Source: Clitoria ternatea
Taxonomy: Eukaryota > Streptophyta > Magnoliopsida > Fabales > Fabaceae
Direction of reading: 5' to 3'
NCBI GenBank assembly: GCA_037962975.1
Contig: CM075676.1
Coordinates: 42,695,501 to 42,759,500 of the forward strand
DNA length: 64,000 nt
Below the pieces are notes generated by a model. That model was not told the DNA's origin. It saw nothing but the letters and a program-made list of their open reading frames with translations, and did not search any database. The position numbers were made by a program, and so were the translations under genes. Shown here piece by piece: positions 58,906-64,000 of this stretch; position 1 is the first letter of the stretch; the number at the start of each line of letters is the position of its first letter.

Positions 58906-60118
58906 TGTATGAGCAATTCCTTTCTAGAGAAAAACACCAGAATATAGAAAAGAATACTTACCCACCTTACTCTCAACTCATGTTGGTGGTGTATAAGAAG
59001 TCAACATGAAAATTTTCAAGATTCCAACTTTCCTATAAATCTAACAAAAACAAATAAGAATTATTACAATTATACTTTGTATGCAATTTATTTCAAATCA
59101 ATTAGTATATAAGATAACCCATTATTTTACCAAAATTAACAATAGTTAAAGCAAGTATCAAGGGATATGGAATGAAACTATTGTTTATCATAAACATGTG
59201 ACAATAGAAAAAGTTAGAGTATGCACATCTATGAGTAAAAAATCAATTCAATATTCAGTCAACCTAAGTCCAAAAAGCTGTTAAGAGAATTAGATACCAC
59301 CATGAGTAAGCAAAAAATAATGATTCACTGTTGAAATAACATTTATAAATAAATAGGTCAATGATCTACTAGAGAAATAGAAATATATATAAAGAAAATA
59401 AGAACAAGAAAACAACATTTAACTAACCTATGTCCAAAAAGGTGCTAAACCAACAAAATACTAGCACGAGTAAGCAAAAAATCATTATTCACTGTTGCAG
59501 CAGCATTTATAAAAAAAATAAATCAATGATCTTGAGATATAAATAATGATTGTATTTAAGGAAAAGGAAGACAAGAAAAAATAATATTCAACTAACCTAA
59601 GTCCAAAATATTGTTGAGACAGCTAAATACTAACATGAGTAAGCAAAAAACCATGGTTCAAAATAGAGTTTGTGGTGATACAGTGTTGTTAACACTTAAC
59701 AACCATTTGCCTATTAACCAAAAAATGCAGGACACCTAAAAAATTAAACTCATAAAAGCCAAAGTCAGATGAAACATTTTAAAAACTAAATATAAAAAGT
59801 AGCTAAAAAATGAAGCTAATACCTGCAATCTATTGGTGTGATGCAGAAGGTCCAACCCCTGGACCAAGTACTGCCATTGTCACCAAATTGGTATAGCACT
59901 TTGCCTTTTGTTTCTAGTTATAGGATCATTCAATTCTTATAGGAATTTTCAAACAAAAAATTAGTTAATAAAATAAACAAATAAAAAATTCTAACAAGTT
60001 AGGTTATTAGTTAGTACCTGCAACAACTTGCTTGATCATCTCTAATTCCTCACTAACATCAAGTTCATGTAAAATATTTTTTGATGGCCTCAACCAATTT
60101 TGGCCACATATAAGAGCC
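58906..60118. other. Unassigned sequence between the two Tekay-like LTRs, with possible exon remnants
   Basis: On the minus strand, 60017-60115 reads open for about 33 codons (NWLRPSKNILHELDVSEELE) and ends at a GCAG|GT donor-like site. A second GCAGGT-bounded segment is at about 59820-59930, and a possible terminal segment at 58977-59045. I do not recognise a protein, and reading frames of the second piece are ambiguous. It could be a truncated host gene cut by the LTR at 60119, or chance. Confidence 0.2.
59225..59665. repeat. Diverged tandem repeats of 164-169 bp
   Basis: Units begin AACCTA(A/T)GTCCAAAA at 59261, 59425 and 59594, each followed by GAGTAAGCAAAAAA(T/C)CAT text. A partial unit precedes them. 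Confidence 0.82.
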
Positions 60119-60505
60119 TGTAATGACGCCCTTAATCCGGTAAATATTATTAAGGTCATTAATAATTAGAAGATAAAAAGTAGAGTAAATTTTTCACGAT
60201 TTAAATAATTGTCAAAAAAAGGACACCACGATTAAAAGTTCAATGAGTAACTCCAGATCATTTAAAAACCTATCATATATATGACGATATGAGAAGGTAG
60301 ATATTTTATACAAACATTAACTCAGTGAACAATTACATCATCACTATGCAAGTGTTTAGTAGAAATGTATATCGGTTCGGAGACAAGAATGAGTATAAGG
60401 AATAATACAGGAAAACGTGTATGAAAAGCAAGGAAGCAATGCCATGATTCATACACATCAAGCAAGCACCAAAACTTATGGAAAATTAACAAATAACAAG
60501 CCATA

Positions 60506-60910
60506 ATCGATTCATACGAATTGGAAATCCAGAACAGCAAAACAAAGGTCCATGAATCGATTCAAGACACGTGTGAATCGATTCATACGAATTGAAAAAC
60601 AAGCTCAACCAGGTAATAAGTTGTGAATCGATTTAGAGAGTTAAGTGAATCGATTCAAGGAATTCTGGAAATCACCTCCATTGGAAATAGTAGGTCATGA
60701 ATCGATTCAAGAAATTTCATGAATCGATTCATGCAAATCTAGTAGCTCATGAATCGATTCAGGTTAAATCACGAATCGATTCCATTGAAAACAAAGAGCC
60801 ATGAATCGATTCAAGCACAGTCATGAATCGATTTAGGCATGAAGAATTTTTCCTTTTTTTTGGACCCAGTAGGTTGTGAATCGATTCAAGAGAACCCACG
60901 AATCGATCAT
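60506..60910. repeat. GAATCGATTC array near the LTR end (R/U5) of the second Tekay-like LTR
   Basis: Nine exact GAATCGATTC copies plus variants (GAATCGATTT, AATCGATTC, GAATCGATCA), typically TGAATCGATTCA. The equivalent part of the solo LTR (about 53330-53880) has no such array. Confidence 0.93.
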
Positions 60911-63884
60911 AAAATAGAATCATAAAAAATACTTCTAATTCATGCATAAACACTATGATCATGATCTCATACTTTTATTAACTCATCCATTCATGAATTT
61001 TCATCAATCATAAACATCAAGGCCATCAAAAGGCTATCAAACATCCATTGTCAATATGCATATAGTTGTTTACAAAAGAATTGGCCTATGGTATACACAT
61101 GTGTACACAAAAGAATATAAGATCAAATATATCTAAACTTAGGTCATCAACTCCATATATACATCAACACCATTGCCATTATATATACACATGACCCAAA
61201 ACTCAAACGATTGTCGGCCAAGGTATTTCATTACCACTAATTTACCTGCTCCATCAAAACATAAGGTTCCAAAATATGATGCATCTCACCCCATGCACAT
61301 CCTGCATCACAATGCTAAAAAGAGACAACATGGGAGAGTGAGTTATACATTCTAAGTGACGAATATAAATATACATTTGTGATTATGTGCATATACATAT
61401 GACAACATGAAGGCTTTGCATCAAGAACACAAATTAATCATCATAACTCCATCATTCTATCACATATACATATATCATAATCATCAACCAAATCTTATAG
61501 CAAAGCATATACACATCATTGACCTTCATCATTTTGGGCTAACACAACATCATCACCAATACACAAGGTCTTTTCATCACATAGATATTTCACTTGTTGT
61601 CTTTAGGTTTTCTTTCACCCATTTCAATCATCACCTCAAACTCATCCTCATTTTGGCCTATCTCCATGTTATATGCAAATGCTCTTAAGCTAATGCATAT
61701 GCACAAGGAAATCATCACCAATCGCAGATCTGACTGTGGGAATATAGAACACCAATTGTAGGTATCAAGCATAGATAAATAACCATGCTCCTACTACAGT
61801 AGTAAAATGTGTATACTTATCTCATCGTTTGCATGCATATTATTATATTTTACTAGTACCAAACCGCATTGCCCATCTTGTAACACCGGTCATTTTCACC
61901 ATCACCGCGGTAAACAACGTAATTAACATAATGGTGTTGTGGGCCAACCATGAATCATACCATGGCAGTTTTAACCCATAGGACCACCGGGGACACTTGC
62001 TCCTCAAAGAGCCACCCTCCACTGGGTCAACCACATGCAGCTCCCTGTAGCTAAGCATGGGCAAGTTCGTGACTCTACCACTGAGTCACTAGGGTAAACA
62101 ACAATGCTCATGCACAGAGCCGCCCTCCCACTAGGCGAACCGGAGGAACCCTTAACATTCCCTACTGGTAGCTATGCAATATGCCATGGATGCAATACAA
62201 ATGTAAATCATATGCACTCTCCCTCTATGCATCCTATCATGTCACTCATCAATCATCACATCACTTCTCAATTCTTAGTGGATTTTAATTTCATTGATTA
62301 GTGTCATTATTTAAACTTTAGTGTAGCATTCACAACATTTTCCATCAACATAAATTCAACTCATACATACAAGTTTAGACTTGTATCAACAACAATAGCA
62401 TTAACAATCATCAACAACAATATCCATCAATCTTTCATCCATATTTAAGGGTATGCTCAACAATATCATCTATTTCCATTCTATACCAATATTCATCATT
62501 CAAGATTTGTGGTGAATACATATACATTCTCAACAACAAAGAGGCATAACCTTTGCCCAAATTCTCAATACAATTAACAATCACCACAAGGCATACCACC
62601 AATATTCCAAATGCATGATACACATTTGAAAAGCACAATAGCATCACAATATCCCACATCACAATTCATCAATTCATCAAGGATAAGGTAAACATGTGTA
62701 ATATCACATCCATAATCAACAAATACTCTACTCATGCATTTAGAATATAAACTTCTCTCCTACCTCAAGAGAAGTAATTCGAGCGATTCGACGGTCCTGC
62801 CTCATCGTTCGGAATAGATCCTAAATTAATATATATACAGATCTCAATCAATTGGCTTATCAAGGCATTAATTTCAAATTCCAAAATATTCACCATTACA
62901 TCTAAAATGCTTAAAATGTGTCAAACATGTTATAAACACGGATTTTCTTATTTTGTTATGTTTCGGGAATTCTTTCCCATTAATCCATATTTTCTAGAAT
63001 TAATGACTACAAACAACTCCTAAGTCCAATAACACACTAAACACCACTTCTACCAACTTCATCAACTTAGTGCCTTTTTCATTCTCTTAATTTCTCAAAC
63101 TCCAAACATCAATAATCATTGTCAACCTTTCCAAAATTCATTTCCTTATCCAACGTCACTCTTAAGACAAAAAACCCCAAAATTCATCAATTTGTTCCAA
63201 AAGCCCTAAATTCCACATGTTAGGGTTTTTTTTCAAAAATTATTAAACATCAATTCCAATTATTCCTTTGCATCACTTAGGCATCACCAAGACAACTACA
63301 TCATATTCATATCATCATCAAAAACAACAAAATTCCTAATGGTGATGCATACATTCATCAAAATTACACTTTATCTTCCACCATAAAACTCCAACAACCT
63401 CAAAACCACCAATAAAAATCATGGGTATTATGAAAGCTTACCCTTTTCTCCAAGCTCAATGGCAAACACGAAATTGAGAGGAAAATAAGAGAAGATAAGT
63501 TGAGCTTTGCTTCAATGTTCCATTAATCCTTCATGAATCCAAGCTTAGATTTGATTTTTGGCAAGAAAATGGAACAATGGGAGGTGCACATGGTTTTGGG
63601 CAAGGAAAGAATGAAGAAGAAAAAGAAAATGAAGGTAGAGCAAAGAGGAAGGAGTTTTGCATGGTTGGAGGAAGAGAGAGGGAGAAAATATGAAGACTTG
63701 GTCATTGACCAATGGGTTTTGCCATGCAACCTTTTGCTATTATCCAATGAACCATAAAACCCATTAACCATTGTGTAATAAAGTGTAAAGTGAGTGAGGA
63801 GAGAGAGGGAAAGTGGACGACACATTAAGAAGAGAAAAGAAAGGTTTTACATTTTCTTTAAATTTCATTTGGCTCGTATTTTCG

Positions 63885-63893
63885 CCATTTATA
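63885..63893 (-). promoter_or_regulatory. TATA-like site of the second Tekay-like LTR
   Basis: Minus-strand TATAAATGG, with a pyrimidine-rich leader downstream (63830 to 63460). About 3.77 kb from the LTR end, close to the 3.61 kb in the solo LTR. Confidence 0.45.
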
Positions 63894-64000
63894 ATCTTAC
63901 ATTGTGTCCAAATAAATATCTCCTCAACACCAAAAATTATTTTAACCATTCCACCGTAACCATAATAATTTTCTAAATATTTTTAACCCATCAAATATCC

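Larger units (their letters stand above)
60119..64000 (-). repeat. Second Tekay-like LTR of the same family, running off the window
   Basis: Starts TGTAATGACGCCC on the plus strand, which is the LTR end. Shared blocks in the same order with 53243-56860 include the GGCCAAGG...CTACCAC segment, CATCACAATGCTAAAAAG, the ACCAAACCGCAT...CCGCGG segment and the leader. Identity is far below that of paired LTRs of one insertion, and the solo LTR has its own duplication, so this is a separate insertion. Its U3 is outside the window. Confidence 0.8.

Noticed and set aside
58901..60118. Internal region of an element whose two LTRs are 53243-58900 and 60119-64000
   Set aside because: The left LTR has its own CAATA duplication, the two LTRs are strongly diverged, and no primer site or polypurine tract adjoins them.

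Overview
The window is repeat-dense nuclear DNA of a flowering plant. A legume is my best guess, from the mix of Athila-like, Tekay-like and SIRE-like LTR retrotransposons and their tRNA primer sites, but the species cannot be fixed from this sequence. It is AT-rich. I found no intact ordinary host gene. Nearly everything is transposon, and most of it is nested.

Left block, 1-32213. A Ty3/gypsy Tekay-type chromovirus (E1, plus strand) runs from its 5' LTR, cut by the window edge, to its 3' LTR at 29095-32213. A 1254-bp non-autonomous CACTA transposon (1281-2534, target duplication ATT) sits in the 5' LTR, and the 3' LTR preserves the empty site. An Athila-like Ty3 element (E2, minus strand, 5808-26257) is inserted in the E1 polyprotein. 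It has fragmented gag-pro-pol and a further downstream ORF. Inside E2 is a third element (E3, minus strand, 7558-15014, target duplication ATACT). E3 has an intact 799-codon Gag-protease ORF, no polymerase, and 1785-bp LTRs that differ at only two positions by eye, so it is very young.

Middle block, 32214-53242. A large CACTA DNA transposon (33349-50413, target duplication GCT) carries a decayed TNP2 transposase. It also carries a captured two-exon fragment of a host LAZ1/TMEM184 (DUF300) membrane-protein gene. A SIRE-like Ty1/copia element (41425-50261, target duplication GGAAA) is inserted in this CACTA.

Right block, 53243-64000. A 5.66-kb solo LTR of a Tekay-like family (minus strand, candidate duplication CAATA) is followed by 1.2 kb of unassigned sequence with tandem repeats and possible exon remnants. 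A second, diverged LTR of the same family then runs off the right edge.

A recurring feature across families is dense arrays of short palindromic words: GAATCGATTC, CGCTTGAGCG/CGCTTAAGCG, and non-palindromic CACTCGG. In three unrelated elements (E2, E3, copia) the array lies about 140-440 bp upstream of the LTR TATA box, in U3. In the solo LTR it also begins just upstream of a TATA-like site. This is the most interesting unexplained structure in the window.
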